Positions 11,520-22,300 of a stretch of 64,000 nucleotides of DNA are shown one piece after another; position 1 is the stretch's first letter; every line of letters begins with the position of its first letter. A program made the position numbers and the translations under genes. The DNA comes from Xenoacremonium recifei (Eukaryota > Ascomycota > Sordariomycetes > Hypocreales > Nectriaceae), in the NCBI GenBank assembly GCA_012184525.1, contig WOFQ01000001.1:1240001-1304000 (forward strand), read 5' to 3'. The notes below the pieces were generated by a model that ran no database searches, was not told the origin of the DNA, and was given only the letters and a program-made list of their open reading frames with translations.

Positions 11520-12317
11520 CTATTCGCCGAACGACGGGCCATACTCTTTCCTCATTGCTTCCCGGACGATTTGTCCGCATAATTTAGCTGTTGGGTTGAC
11601 GCTCACGGCGAGCCCCTTTGCAATCGGGTTCCCATACCGACCACCGAAGGCCAGGTCTCGAGACGCCGCTTCTTCGAAATCAATCTTGGACCAATGTGCC
11701 TCCCGAAAGCAACTGTCGACGTCCACATGACGATTCAACAACAATTTGGCAGTCTTCAGATACACGGCGGCCCTCTGTGTATGTGTCATCGAGAGAGTGC
11801 GGGCTGTTTGTGGTGAGAGAGGAGTTGTTAATGACGGTGGGGTGAGAAGGGCAATAGCAGTTTCCATGTCGCCCAACATAATAGCAACAACGGTCCTCTT
11901 CTCGTCTTTTTCTGGGTTCGGTACCAGGGGTGGTGGGTGGTCGGAAGTATCAGAAAGCAGAATGGCATCTCCATAAAGCCGCCTGAACATCTGGACTCTG
12001 TTGTTTCGAGCGCTGGCAAAGTTGGGGTACTCAGTGATGAGCTGCCCAATGTCTGTGAGGCATTGCTGATACCCGGTGATGGCAGTGTCTTTGGCCTCGG
12101 CGGTTCGAAGGCTCTGCAGCTGCATCTCGAGCTTCTGGATCGACTGGATGATCTCCCTCTCCTTGGCGACAACGCGCTCGTAGACGGCCAAGTCTGTCAA
12201 ATGAGGATCACGCGGCAGAGAGGAGTCGAGCACGATTCCCGTGAGAGGATTGGACTCGGGGTCCTTGATCTTCTCGAGCACGTTGACGTCGTGCTTTGTG
12301 AGAGATACAGTCGCCAT
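11520..12317 (-). CDS. TTC36-like tetratricopeptide protein
   Basis: Intronless, 265 residues. A coiled-coil-like N-terminal half (KEREIIQSIQKLEMQLQSLRTAEAKDTAITGY) leads into TPR-like helices around residues 85-125 (NFASARNNRVQMFRRLYGD) and 165-205. The C-terminal block DFEEAASRDLAFGG..GNPIAKGLAVSVNPTAKLC matches the hallmark end of the TTC36 family (DFERAARLGSPFA..LVLLNPYAALCN in the human protein). Human/mouse TTC36 is reported to bind and stabilise 4-hydroxyphenylpyruvate dioxygenase. Here the next gene, divergent at 13307, encodes that enzyme. The family call is from remembered motifs and is good. A role in tyrosine catabolism in this fungus is inference from the neighbourhood. An alternative is a generic TPR adaptor for Hsp70/Hsp90. 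Confidence 0.8.
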   Translation of the reverse strand: MATVSLTKHDVNVLEKIKDPESNPLTGIVLDSSLPRDPHLTDLAVYERVVAKEREIIQSIQKLEMQLQSLRTAEAKDTAITGYQQCLTDIGQLITEYPNFASARNNRVQMFRRLYGDAILLSDTSDHPPPLVPNPEKDEKRTVVAIMLGDMETAIALLTPPSLTTPLSPQTARTLSMTHTQRAAVYLKTAKLLLNRHVDVDSCFREAHWSKIDFEEAASRDLAFGGRYGNPIAKGLAVSVNPTAKLCGQIVREAMRKEYGPSFGE

Positions 12318-13306
12318 TGTATGGAGTATTTGTGTGGAGGTTTAAGGCTGGTTTGGCGACGACGAAAGGGGGGAACAGAGACAATGATGCAACACCGCGG
12401 TTGGCGCCGATAAGATCGAAGAGAGACGGCTTATAAGATTCAATGTTTATCAGCTCAGCGGTCTTCTTTTTGTATGAACCGAGCACTGGAAAATGGTGGT
12501 CGAGGTGCGCCAGTGCCGCCCTGGGCCTTGGAGCCTCATATGGGCTTCCGGCCTTGCCCCAGCGGGCCGCCGTGGCAGGATCGCAGGCCTTGTCCAGATC
12601 TCGGCTCTAGCGGGGAGAAGCATTGCACGAGTACCGTCTTGTCGCTCTCCCGCGACGCAGCTGACCGTTCCGCCCTCATTGATAGGGCTGGGGCGGATCG
12701 CCGTCTTCAAAGCCGTGGCGGAAGCGCCGGCCACCGTCGGCTTTGGTCGGTTGGCGCCGCCCCGGAGGCTCGGCCGGCGCTGTTCCGCTCGCGATACCTT
12801 CGACGACTCCAAACAACATTCGGCACTACGCACAATCCATTGTACTGAAGAGGCAACTCTGGCACCTTTGGACGCGGCCGATGATATCAGACGCCCCGCT
12901 CGTGACCGCTGGCCACCCAAGTTGCAGCGTTTCTCACATCAGATGGCCCCCTTGCGGACTGGGATGCGTGTGCCGTTGGTACCTTGCTTATCAACCTTTT
13001 GCCGGCGCGAGCATCATGGCGGGAGAGAGGCTTTGGGCCGCTGGATGCCTTCGATCGCGGGGCGTTTCCGGGGCTGCCAGGCCTGCCTCGTGGACCACGC
13101 TTAAGCCGGGAATGCTGTCATTCTTAAAGGGCACATCTCCTCCCCAGGCCTCGACGGATATATTACCAACCTCAGATTCAGCATTACCAAGCAAGCCAAG
13201 GAATTCGGTTCCCGATAAATAAAGACTTTTGACTCTAACCTCGCTGCAAATCAATACACCTCACCATCCCCTTCGACATCGCCCCCCTGAACACGTCTGT
13301 GTGGTA
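12318..13306. promoter_or_regulatory. Divergent promoter region, TTC36-like / HPPD
   Basis: 989 bp between two divergent genes. A plus-strand open frame of about 200 codons lies here but has no motif, poor coding character and overlaps the expected promoters, so I leave it out. A TAAATAAA sequence near 13216 lies about 90 bp before the HPPD start and could act as a TATA-like element. Confidence 0.5.
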
Positions 13307-14563
13307 ATGTCCCCGTCTGCCATCGCCCCCGACTCTCCTCCCCAGCGAGCCGTTCAAACCGTCTCTCAGGCAGACGGCCTGGGCCTGGCCGTCCAGCCGC
13401 CCGTCAACTTCGCCGGCTATGACCACATAACGTGGTGGGTTGGCAACGCCAAGCAGGCCGCTTCCTACTACACCACCCTGTTCGGGTTCAAGAACATCGC
13501 ATACAGGGGCCTCGAGACCGGTAGCAGGTACTTCGCCTCGTATGTCGTGGGCAACGGAGACGTGCGCTTCGTCTTCACGTCGCCGCTGCGCTCCGCCGCC
13601 TATCTACCTGACGATGAGCCCATTACCCCTGAGGAGCAGAAGCTCCTGAAGGAGATGCACGCGCACCTCGAGCGCCATGGCGACGCCGTAAAGGACGTGG
13701 CCTTTGAGGTCGACAACGTCGAGGGCGTCTACCACAAGGCCGTCCAGGAGGGCGCAATCGCCGTGCAGGACCCGAAGAGTGTCAAGGATGCTGAGCACGG
13801 CGCCGTCACCACGGCTGTTATCTGCACCTACGGCGATACCACGCACACACTCATCTCGCGCCAGAACTACACCGGGCCTTTCCTCCCCGGCTTCCGCGTC
13901 CACGACAAGCAGCTGTCGTCGGTCGCCCAGCCCAACGTGCCCCTGGCGCGCATCGACCACTGCGTCGGCAACCAGTCCTGGCACGAGATGGTCTCGGCCT
14001 GCGCCTTCTACGAGCAGTGCCTGTCCTTCCACCGCTTCTGGTCCGTCGACGACTCGCAGATCTGCACCGAGTTCTCGGCCCTGAGCTCCATCGTCATGGC
14101 GTCGCCCAACAACGTCGTCAAGATGCCCATCAACGAGCCCGCCCCCGGCAAGAAGAAGTCGCAGATCGAGGAGTACGTCATCTTCAACTCGGGCCCCGGC
14201 GTCCAGCACATCGCACTGCTGACGCCCGACATCATCACCGCCGTGTCGGCCCTGCGCGCCCGCGGCGTCGAGTTCATCAACGTGCCCTCAACCTACTACG
14301 ACACCATGCGCCAGCGCCTCAAGACCGAGAAGCGCAACTGGGAGCTCAAGGAGGACCTGGACACCATCCAGCGCCTCAACATCCTCATCGACTACGACGA
14401 GGGCGGATACCTGCTGCAGCTCTTCACCAAGCCGCTCATGGACCGGCCCACCGTCTTCATCGAGATCATCCAGCGCAACGAGTTTGAGGGCTTCGGCGCG
14501 GGGAACTTCAAGAGCCTGTTTGAGGCCATTGAGCGCGAGCAGGCCGAGAGAGGGAATCTGTAG
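13307..14563 (+). CDS. hppD: 4-hydroxyphenylpyruvate dioxygenase
   Basis: Fe(II)-dependent enzyme that turns 4-hydroxyphenylpyruvate into homogentisate in tyrosine/phenylalanine catabolism; homogentisate also feeds pyomelanin in some fungi. Intronless, 418 residues from the ATG at 13307. An in-frame upstream ATG-like start at 13229 would add 26 residues but lies in promoter-like sequence, and family members start near MSPSA. Two vicinal-oxygen-chelate domains are present (about 35-195 and 213-395). The metal ligands fit H218 (RIDHCVGN), H301 (GVQHIALLT) and E386 (FIEIIQR). The C-terminal gate helix FGAGNFKSLFEAIEREQ is intact. The other homogentisate-cluster genes (hmgA, fahA, maiA) are not in the window. 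The divergent neighbour is a TTC36-like protein. Confidence 0.96.
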   Translation: MSPSAIAPDSPPQRAVQTVSQADGLGLAVQPPVNFAGYDHITWWVGNAKQAASYYTTLFGFKNIAYRGLETGSRYFASYVVGNGDVRFVFTSPLRSAAYLPDDEPITPEEQKLLKEMHAHLERHGDAVKDVAFEVDNVEGVYHKAVQEGAIAVQDPKSVKDAEHGAVTTAVICTYGDTTHTLISRQNYTGPFLPGFRVHDKQLSSVAQPNVPLARIDHCVGNQSWHEMVSACAFYEQCLSFHRFWSVDDSQICTEFSALSSIVMASPNNVVKMPINEPAPGKKKSQIEEYVIFNSGPGVQHIALLTPDIITAVSALRARGVEFINVPSTYYDTMRQRLKTEKRNWELKEDLDTIQRLNILIDYDEGGYLLQLFTKPLMDRPTVFIEIIQRNEFEGFGAGNFKSLFEAIEREQAERGNL

Positions 14564-14954
14564 ATTGTTTTTTGTAGTTTAGCGGGTGAGGGAGAGTGCA
14601 GAGGAGGAGTTGACAAAATTGGCCACCGTGGAGGTGATGAGATACGATGATGACATGTCGTCCATTTCAGCGGTATACAAGCTGACCTGAGCCGGAGCAA
14701 CCCTTTATTGCTCATGAGAGAACTAAGTAAAGAAATAAAAACAGATAAAAACTCCCCCATGTATTTTTTGGTTTCCCCCTTTCAAATTCCTCCGGTGCGC
14801 CTGCTCAGCAGCCCCCCTTGGGCCGCGATGTAAGATAAAATGCCAAATAGTGAACATTTAGATGTCAATTCGTGTCGTGATCCAATCCAGATTCTTTTCC
14901 AACCACAGATTGTATACAATTAATTCCCTTTCCGTTCCTCGCCCGTCAAATGTG
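14564..14954. other. Convergent intergenic region
   Basis: 391 bp between the stop codons of HPPD (plus) and the Ssl1 gene (minus). It presumably holds both 3' UTRs. Nothing else was seen. Confidence 0.5.
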
Positions 14955-16442
14955 CTAGTCTATCGCCATGGCCCCGTTGAGGTGTCCGTTTCCGTTGACC
15001 TCTGCTGGAGGCGGCGGCGGTGGCTGGCTCTGGCATCCAGGACAGTTGTGAATCACCTCGTGTGCGAACACGTCGCAGTCGATGCAGAAGTGCTGCCCGC
15101 AGACCTGGCACGCATACCGCCCGCTCTCGCTGACGCCCTTAGCCGCAGGCCTATCCGTCGTCGCGGCACCACTCCCCCCCTTACCCCCCGGTTTGGGCGG
15201 CTCGGGAAACGGCGCGAGACACGCAAAGCAGGCAGACGGGCGGGCTGCATCGGCCCAGGCGACCTCGACCCAGTTGCGCAGCGGAAACAGGTGGTGATAA
15301 GACCGCGCAAGGTGGGTGCTGAGGATCAGCGTGAGCCCGCAGGCCGGACACTCGGCGGGCAGACGACACACGCGGGCGCCGCAGCGCGTGCACAGGTAGC
15401 CCTCGCGGCAGGGGCGGTTGTGACAGGCGCAGAAGGCGGAGGCGCCGGCGGCGACGAGGGCGCGGCTCGGGAAGCCCATCATGAGCAGCGAGGCGGTGCT
15501 CTGGGCGGCGGTGCGGGTGACGGGCGGCGTGGTGGCTGCCAGGAAGAGCTCGCGGAAGTGCACCTCGTCCAGCGCGATGTTGTATTGTGACTCGTCGCCG
15601 GCGTTGGTGCGCGCGCAGAGCTCGGCGCAGATGGCGACCTGGGCCGAGAGCCCGACGATGGACACGCGGATGCGGTCGGCCAGCAGGTTGGCGATGGTCT
15701 CGTGGATGTCGCCCGGGTCGCTGGACAGCAGGGCGCCGTAGATGATGAGCACTTCTCGCGTGCCGTGGGAGGGGGCATGGCTGTAAGTCAAGTCAAGTCA
15801 AGTCAGCGTCGTTGAATCCAAGAAGCAAAGCAAGACGAGCGAGGGCAACGCAACATACAAGAGAGCCCCGCGACACATCTCCAGCGCATTCTGCAGACTC
15901 GGGTTCCCCTGCGGCTCCTGGCCCTCCAGCTCCTTCAGCCGCTCGACATGCTCGGCCGGATTGCCCCCAACATCGCTGATGCGCACCGCAACGCCGTCCC
16001 GCATGCCGATGATGCCCAGCTGCGAGATGGGGTTCTGCTCGAAGAACTCGCGCACAAAGGCCGCCGCATAGCTCAGCGTGAGGCGGTACCGCGTGGGCAG
16101 CAGGTCCTTCTCGGCCATGGCGAACGACATGTCCAGCACGAGCACCAGGTGGCGGATGATGCCACGCTGGAGGGGTGTTGTGTCGCGCAGGAGTCGTTTT
16201 CGCTTCTCGGCCTCGAGGGCTGCGAGGTTGAGCACGCCGTCCTGGTCCTCTTCGGGGAGATCTGTCTCCCATGTGCGTTTCGAGAGCTCCCATGCTTGCG
16301 CTGCGTTTCGGTCCTTCTTACGAGCGCGAGCGGACTGTTTGCGGGAGGTGGTTTGGTTGTCGTTGTCGTCGGAGACTCGATGGTCCATCAGGTCGTCGTC
16401 CGACATGTCGTCGGCGACGTACTCGCCATCGGAGTCAGCCAT
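14955..16442 (-). CDS. ssl1: TFIIH core subunit Ssl1 (p44)
   Basis: Subunit of general transcription and nucleotide-excision-repair factor TFIIH; in other eukaryotes p44 stimulates the XPD/Rad3 helicase. Two exons, 15859-16442 and 14955-15780, encode 469 residues. An acidic N-terminal tail is followed by a vWA domain starting at RGIIRHLVLVLDMSFAM (about residues 90-270, with GTREVLIIYGALLSSDPGD). The C-terminal zinc-binding part begins CACHNRPCREGYLCTRCG; a C4/RING-like finger follows (YACQVCGQHFCIDCDVFAHEVIH). The 78-bp intron (15781-15858) contains four tandem AAGTC units next to the acceptor. The protein ends in a Pro/Asn-rich tail. Family match is strong over the whole length. Confidence 0.94.
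15784..15805. repeat. AAGTC pentanucleotide repeat inside the ssl1 intron
   Basis: Four tandem AAGTC units (plus strand) lie immediately upstream of the ssl1 3' splice site on the minus strand, where they form the pyrimidine-containing tract TTGACTTGAC. Length changes here could alter branch-to-acceptor spacing. Confidence 0.7.
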
Positions 16443-17217
16443 GACGACGACCGTTTGAGAGTCAATTCACAGGATTAAGCAAACGTATAAGAGTCGAGCG
16501 GGGTTCGATGCGTGTGCGGTTCGGGGAGTTGTGGCGGGTATCTGGAGAGGAAAAAGTTGGGAGCGTGAATGAAGAAAGATGCGACGTAGAGCGAGGCTGC
16601 GATAAAGAAAGGTCAGCCTTGTCATGAACCCACCAGAGCTCCGAGGCAACAGCCAATGAAATCTGCGCCATTCGAACCTACGAGCCGCGTGCCTTGCTAG
16701 CAGGGGTAAAGCGAGAAGAGAGCTGCAACTTAACTCAATTGCCACGCCAAAGTCCCTATAATTTATCACGTTGTAATTTGGGTTTGGATCTCCAGTCACT
16801 TCGCACCAAGGCACCCGACTCTCAGACAACCATCTTCTTTTTTGCATTACTCGAATCTATCTTCGACTTCCATATGCATTAGTCGCTAATCGGGGTATAC
16901 TCTGAAGTCATGTCTAACTAGTCAAATCCGCTATACACGCTGCAACGAAGCCATAGAGCAAGGCCGCGAAGTCGTCGTTTCTGCGGCGCTCCTCCGTCAA
17001 CCTCGACAGTTTCTCCTCCTCCTTGTAACGAGCCCCCCCGTGCCCACATAACCAAATGAATGCCCTCGCAGGTTTTGACTCCTTCAAATCATTTCCATCA
17101 ACATGTATACGTCGTTCGACCACTGAATCGTCGTCGTCGAGCAAGGGAGAGATATCGAAACCGAAAATCATGCCACCATCCTAAACGCCGTTTCCAAAAC
17201 CGCATGCCAGAGCCTTC
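16443..17217. other. Intergenic region, ssl1 upstream / Chs7-like downstream
   Basis: 775 bp that hold the ssl1 promoter and the 3' end of the Chs7-like gene. Short open frames are present on both strands but without any coding signature that I recognise. Confidence 0.5.
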
Positions 17218-18451
17218 CTATGGTAGGGTGCCGACAACAGGCATCGGCCAGTCGTCCTCGGTGATGCTGGACCAGAAGACCCAGACCATCACCACAGACA
17301 GCAGCGTGAAGAGCGTCTGGAACAGCGCCCCGTCAATCTTGCCGCTCGTGCCGCTGCAGATGTGCTTGCTGATGACGTAGTTGAAGATCTGGCCGATGGC
17401 GAAGAGCAGGGCGGCGGCGGTTAGGTAGATCATCGGTCGGGACTCGCCGAGGACCCTGAGCACGAGGATCGTCTCGAGGACGTAGAAAGCGACAAGGAAA
17501 ATGAGAGGCACCAGTTGGTACAGCACGTAGAGAGCAATGTTGCGGTTTGGTGATTTGTAGCTGTCGTCCCAGTAGCCGGTCCACGAGAGACCGGTGTCGA
17601 GGCCAATGTATCCGGTGCCGATGAGGAGAGCGCCTGCGGAGACGAGCATCAGGGCGAGGGAGAGCGGTGTTCCATCGTCGATGAGCTGGTAGCCTACAAC
17701 CGCATTAAGCATCAAGATCCACGTAGTAGCAATAATCATTCCGATGTGGATCGCAGAGAAGGCCTGTGGCATTGTCAGTCACATCCGGGAGGCTGCTAGG
17801 CGCACGGTGAAACCCACGATGCGGACCGTCTTGTTTAACGGAAACTCTCCTACGGAGAAGATCTCGCAGATGCTGATGATAATGTAGCCGATGAGGAACA
17901 TTTGCATCTCTCTGTGAAAATTGTGTCAGCAGCAGAACCCCAATGGGAATCGGACGTTGCTGGTGCCCGCGAATCATGCCATCCGTACCTTCGTCCAACA
18001 GCTGCTCGTTTCTTATTCGACTTTACCAGCAAGAAAGCCGTAACAGCAATGGCTAGGCCCGCAAGTAGGATCGAGCCCAGGTTGCCCAAATGCCTGTCAC
18101 CACTCAAGGAGATGCCTGTGAGTTCGCATCCTCCCCAATCGCCGGTCTGATTATGGTAGGGCGTCGACAAGAGCTATACATTGTAACGTTAGTGCATCCG
18201 TCCCGGTCCCATTGAGGCGAACTCGATAGTCGACTAGTGCCACTGATCGAAGCTCGAGGTCGATCGGGGGCTCCACGTACATTACAGACTGGTAAGGTCG
18301 AGTCCTTACAGAAGTCCTAATTGGCGAAAATGTCAGATCCGAGTCTTCAATAAAAGAACACCCTGAGAATCACGACGGCAGTCATGAAGACGGCAGGGCT
18401 GGACTGTTGAGGGAGGCGTACATCAAAGTTGCCAAAGTCGGTCGACCCCAT
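17218..18451 (-). CDS. Chs7-family membrane protein (chitin synthase export chaperone-like)
   Basis: Five exons: 18422-18451, 18281-18316, 17989-18173, 17818-17911 and 17218-17763, giving 296 residues. The start MGSTDFGNFDDFCKDSTLPVC matches the Chs7 pattern (FGxFxxxCxxxxLPxC), and the body carries about seven hydrophobic segments. Blocks such as YQLIDDGTPLSL, ETILVLRVLGE and FAIGQIFNYVISKHIC mark the family (Pfam chitin synthase III catalytic subunit). Yeast Chs7 lets chitin synthase 3 leave the ER. This protein diverges from canonical Chs7 (HNQTGDWGGCELTGISLSGDRHLGN between the Cys-rich start and first helix), so I read it as a paralogue rather than Chs7 itself. The two first coding exons are only 30 and 36 nt. 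Its partner chitin synthase, if any, cannot be told from sequence. Confidence 0.82.
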
Positions 18452-19297
18452 TGTGACTACGGAGGAGCTCGCGGCTCACGTCTGCCTCGTCAGGGCAACC
18501 ACAATTGGGGGGTGAGATCGATACCGAAGACGCCGAGAATGCGACAACGGCGTCGGAAAACGACGAGGAGAAGCTCTCGAAGCGTGTTCGACTCGGGGGG
18601 TCGCGTCGAGGAGGGTTGGTGATGGCCTCAGGGCCGCGATGGGCGTGACTCGAGGGAGCTCGGCTGGCCTGGGTTGGTCGGGTGATGGGTGAGACGCTGA
18701 TTCGCAGCTGGCTGTGATCCGATTGTTTTGTTTTCCCTCTCCGCTCTCCTAATTCCACCTCGTCTGGTTCTTCGCAATGCTCGCTCGTGCTCGAAATCGG
18801 GAGTGTCGTCGGGGGCAGTGAAGTTGGCAGGAGAGGATGAGTGATGGCGTCGAGCCCAGGGCGGGTTCCCGGTTAGTTGTTGTGATGGGCATGCGGTGCG
18901 GTGCCTCAGCAAGCAGGTCCAGAGAAAAGCCGGTTTCGAGGCGGCGGGCGGGCTGGGCCAATGTAAAGGTAATATTACTCCCGCCAACGCCCCCGGCCTC
19001 CAGAGCTCCAGTGGCCCCATGTCGCAGCGGCCAGGCCACCCCTAACGCGTGCTAAGGCAGGAACCAGTGCGCTGAGTGGCTGCGGTGGGGCATGCTCGGG
19101 GGGGGGCTCCAGGGCTTTTGCGCAGAGCACTTTGGAGGGCCACCCCCTGTAAAGGCGCCCAAGCCCGCTAGAGGCTCGGCGACGCTAACGGGCTGCGAGC
19201 TCGCGATTGGCCAGGGCAGATTGATTGCGACGGAGCACGCCTGATGAGGCCGGGCTGCGAGATTGCTCTTACGGCATGAGACAACCTCTTTTTTGGA

Positions 19298-19315
19298 GGG
19301 GAGGGGAGGGGAGGG
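19298..19315 (+). repeat. G-rich tract with G-quadruplex pattern
   Basis: Four runs of three to four G separated by single A residues (GGGGAGGGGAGGGGAGGG). This fits a canonical three-tetrad quadruplex motif with one-base loops on the plus strand. It lies in the gene-poor region, far from any called gene. Confidence 0.75.
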
Positions 19316-22300
19316 AGACAGATCTCAAGAACGCCACAACCACAATGGAGTGATGGAGGTGAGTGAAGCGGTGGAGGGTGAGTGGATGGCCAGCAAAGCC
19401 TGCGTGGCTAGTGGGCAGCAGCTGTTCCCTACGTGTTCGCTGGGGATGTACACACTCTAGGTCGCAATGCAGGCAATCTTGGTGCGTTTTTCTTATGCAT
19501 GATGAACTGTGCTGTGTGGCTGGCCGGGGCTGCTGCGGATGGATGGATCGCCATCGAGACTCGTCCTCTTTTTCGCCGCCGCCTCGCGAACCGAACCGAC
19601 CTCGACCTTGTTGAAGACTTGACTTGGTACCAGACCAGACTCCAAGCATCTGAGACGCTTCACGCCGGTGTCTCGTCTTCTGCGCGCTAGCCGTCGTTTC
19701 AACGTCATTCAACGGCGGGCACCAGCTGGCCTTGCCTTGATTGCTCCAAGACAAGATGAAGACCGACGAGACATCGGATGAGCGCCCTGCAATACAATCA
19801 ATGCTCATGCCAATGTTCCATCGCCAGGTGCCAGGGCCAACTGAGCTGAGTGAGCCAGCCGAGCTGACAGCGCGTGCCATACAAACGGGAACTTTGTTTC
19901 GATACCCATTTCGGGCCCTGGGCGAAATTGCTCGCTTGTTTTGGCGCCTGCAGGGCATCCCGTCTCCTGTCGCTCATCCCATCCCGTCAGATGTGCCGTA
20001 CCGTACCATTGCGTTGCACTCACGAATATCCGATGCCCAGGAATGGACCGACCAATCTGCGCCGGGCCTGCTCGGTCGCGCCGATGATTCGATCGCTACC
20101 AGTGTGCGATTGTCCGCGGCGTTGCATCGCCAACGCTGCCCAGCCAGACTTCCCGCCCGCTTGCAATCTGGCCATGCGCCGAATCAACCCTCCTACAAGT
20201 AGACTCCCGTGACCCGGCCGCTGCTCTCGGGGCGCCTCCGAAATTCATGCACCCCCTCCCCAAATCTCACTGTGAACAGCCGCCGTGCTCCCCCAACCAA
20301 CGAGGGAGAACAGGGGACGGGGGCTGACGGGCTGGCCCTGCGGCTGGCCTTTGCACTGCGGCCCCAATATATTCGAGATTCCAGCCCCAGCTGTGAGGCT
20401 CTCAAAAGATCACACTCGTGATCTTGTTTTGAATATCGTCTTTTTTGGTGTCACTTCGTTCACAATGTGCTTCACTTACAGACTTGGCTTCTTCGCCTTC
20501 AGCAGTGCACAGCCGCACACACTAGCCACGTCGACGCCCCCACCACCTCCCAGCCAGGGCTAATCCATCGCTGCTATTTATACATCCCTCCATCCAGAAT
20601 AAGAACACAGAACTGCCGTATCTCGAACTCGGATGTCCGATTCGGAGCCTCGTGCTGTAGTTGGGAGGCGAAGGATTGCATATAACCTTTCGACTTCTGC
20701 ATCTAGACTGCATCGCCAGCCTCAATGAGGTAAGTGTAATGGCGGATCGCCGCGCTTGATCTCCCCCATGGTCTGGCCTGTTTCAGCCTCGAAAGATGCT
20801 TCAGCACTGGAAGGCCACGATTCGACAGCTGGCCCAAGCACCGCCTGACTCTAGCCCAATGACACCTCGGAGTGGCGAATTGATCGCGGATCGTCGCTTC
20901 GCGGTTCTATCTTCTGTCCTCACTTCAACTACGCAACTACAACAAGTTCGGTGGAAACCCCCTTGCTTCGTGGCTGCGTCCGCCCAAGCCCGATTGATTC
21001 GTAGATATTAATATGTTGCAAACGTTTCTCAGCGTGGCGTCACTCTATGCCTACTCTGCAACAGTGGCTGCGGCGCAATTAGAATTTGTAGGGCATAGAA
21101 TTGGTCCAGACGGCTCTAGATTTCTTTTGAGGTGTCACAAACATATTAGGCTAGAAGTGGTGTTGCTTAGGGTCCATGTTGAGTGAAATATGTCTATCTC
21201 GTTCCATTTCTGGCATCCTACTTCGGAGTGTCTTGCCGCATTTGAGGATTTATCCGTCGAAATTGATCAAGATGCTGACCAGCGATGGATTTAACTGAAT
21301 CAGCGGTAATACTTTAAATTCTACCCGATGAGCTCGGACACAAACAAATAGACAAAGTCCCATGACATAGACAACATTCGAACCCAATTCAGCCAGACAT
21401 TTGGCCAACACACTCACACAAGTTGGTGTCATTTCCTACTCCAAGGTTGGGGTTTGGGTTCGGGTTAGGCGTTTGGTTAGAGGAAGTCAGTGTTCGGGTT
21501 ATAGCTAGGGTTCGTAAAATGGTTTGGGTCAGGTTTCGTGGTATATATCCTGAGAACGCGATATCGAAGCATCTCGCTGGGTGTAAGTGGGCTGGGGCTC
21601 GCTGAAGAAGCTCACTAGATTTTGCTGGTGTTGGGACCGAATAAATCCTGAACTTGGGTTAGCAGTTATGCATGTTACGGACAAGGTTGTCGGTGTTATG
21701 GGGCTCAAATAGGCTACGTTCGGGGTAATCTGAAACTTACTTATCTAATATGTATTCGAATAAGTTGAGAGTGGCACATTGATGGTACATGATCTAAGGA
21801 TATCGGACATGTCGGCGAATTTTTGAGACAGGAGATTGACAGACACAAAAAGAAAAGAAGTCGAAACTGGTGTGTCTTCTTCGACTATTTGCTTGTTCCT
21901 ATGTTTTCCTAGTTTTCTGGCTGCAATTGAGATTCCAAGATCTCAAGTTTGTCATGTTGCTACTGTCCTAGTTCTCCACAACACTCAGGTCAAGAAGGCC
22001 TACAATTTCAGGAACCATTACAAAGGGAAGTATGCATCCTGTACTTTTATGTGGTCTCCATGTGTGATCTACTATTGTACCTTAAAGTATGAATGAAAAT
22101 CAGTGGAATGTGACGACACGAGGCATCCCTGACTAATCGTAACCGTTCGGGGTCTGGTTTGCATGATAATGCACCGTTGAACTGAACAACCACTCAACCG
22201 AACTTCATCGGCCTAGAGGCTTATTGATAGCTAGGTAAATGCTCATGGTGTTTCCAGCTGCCTTGGATGTCCTCAGAATCCTGTTGTCTCGCCCAGCATC

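Noticed and set aside
12493..13104. 203-codon plus-strand ORF between the TTC36-like gene and HPPD
   Set aside because: No motif, Arg/Ala/Pro-rich random composition, sits in the shared promoter, and competing frames of similar length overlap it.
19269..19958. 229-codon minus-strand ORF in the gene-poor region
   Set aside because: Composition is that of random GC-rich DNA, with a G-quadruplex tract inside; no recognisable domain or start context.
21441..21535. Interstitial telomere repeat
   Set aside because: The G/T-rich tract contains GGGTTAGG only once and otherwise irregular GGGTT units, not tandem TTAGGG.
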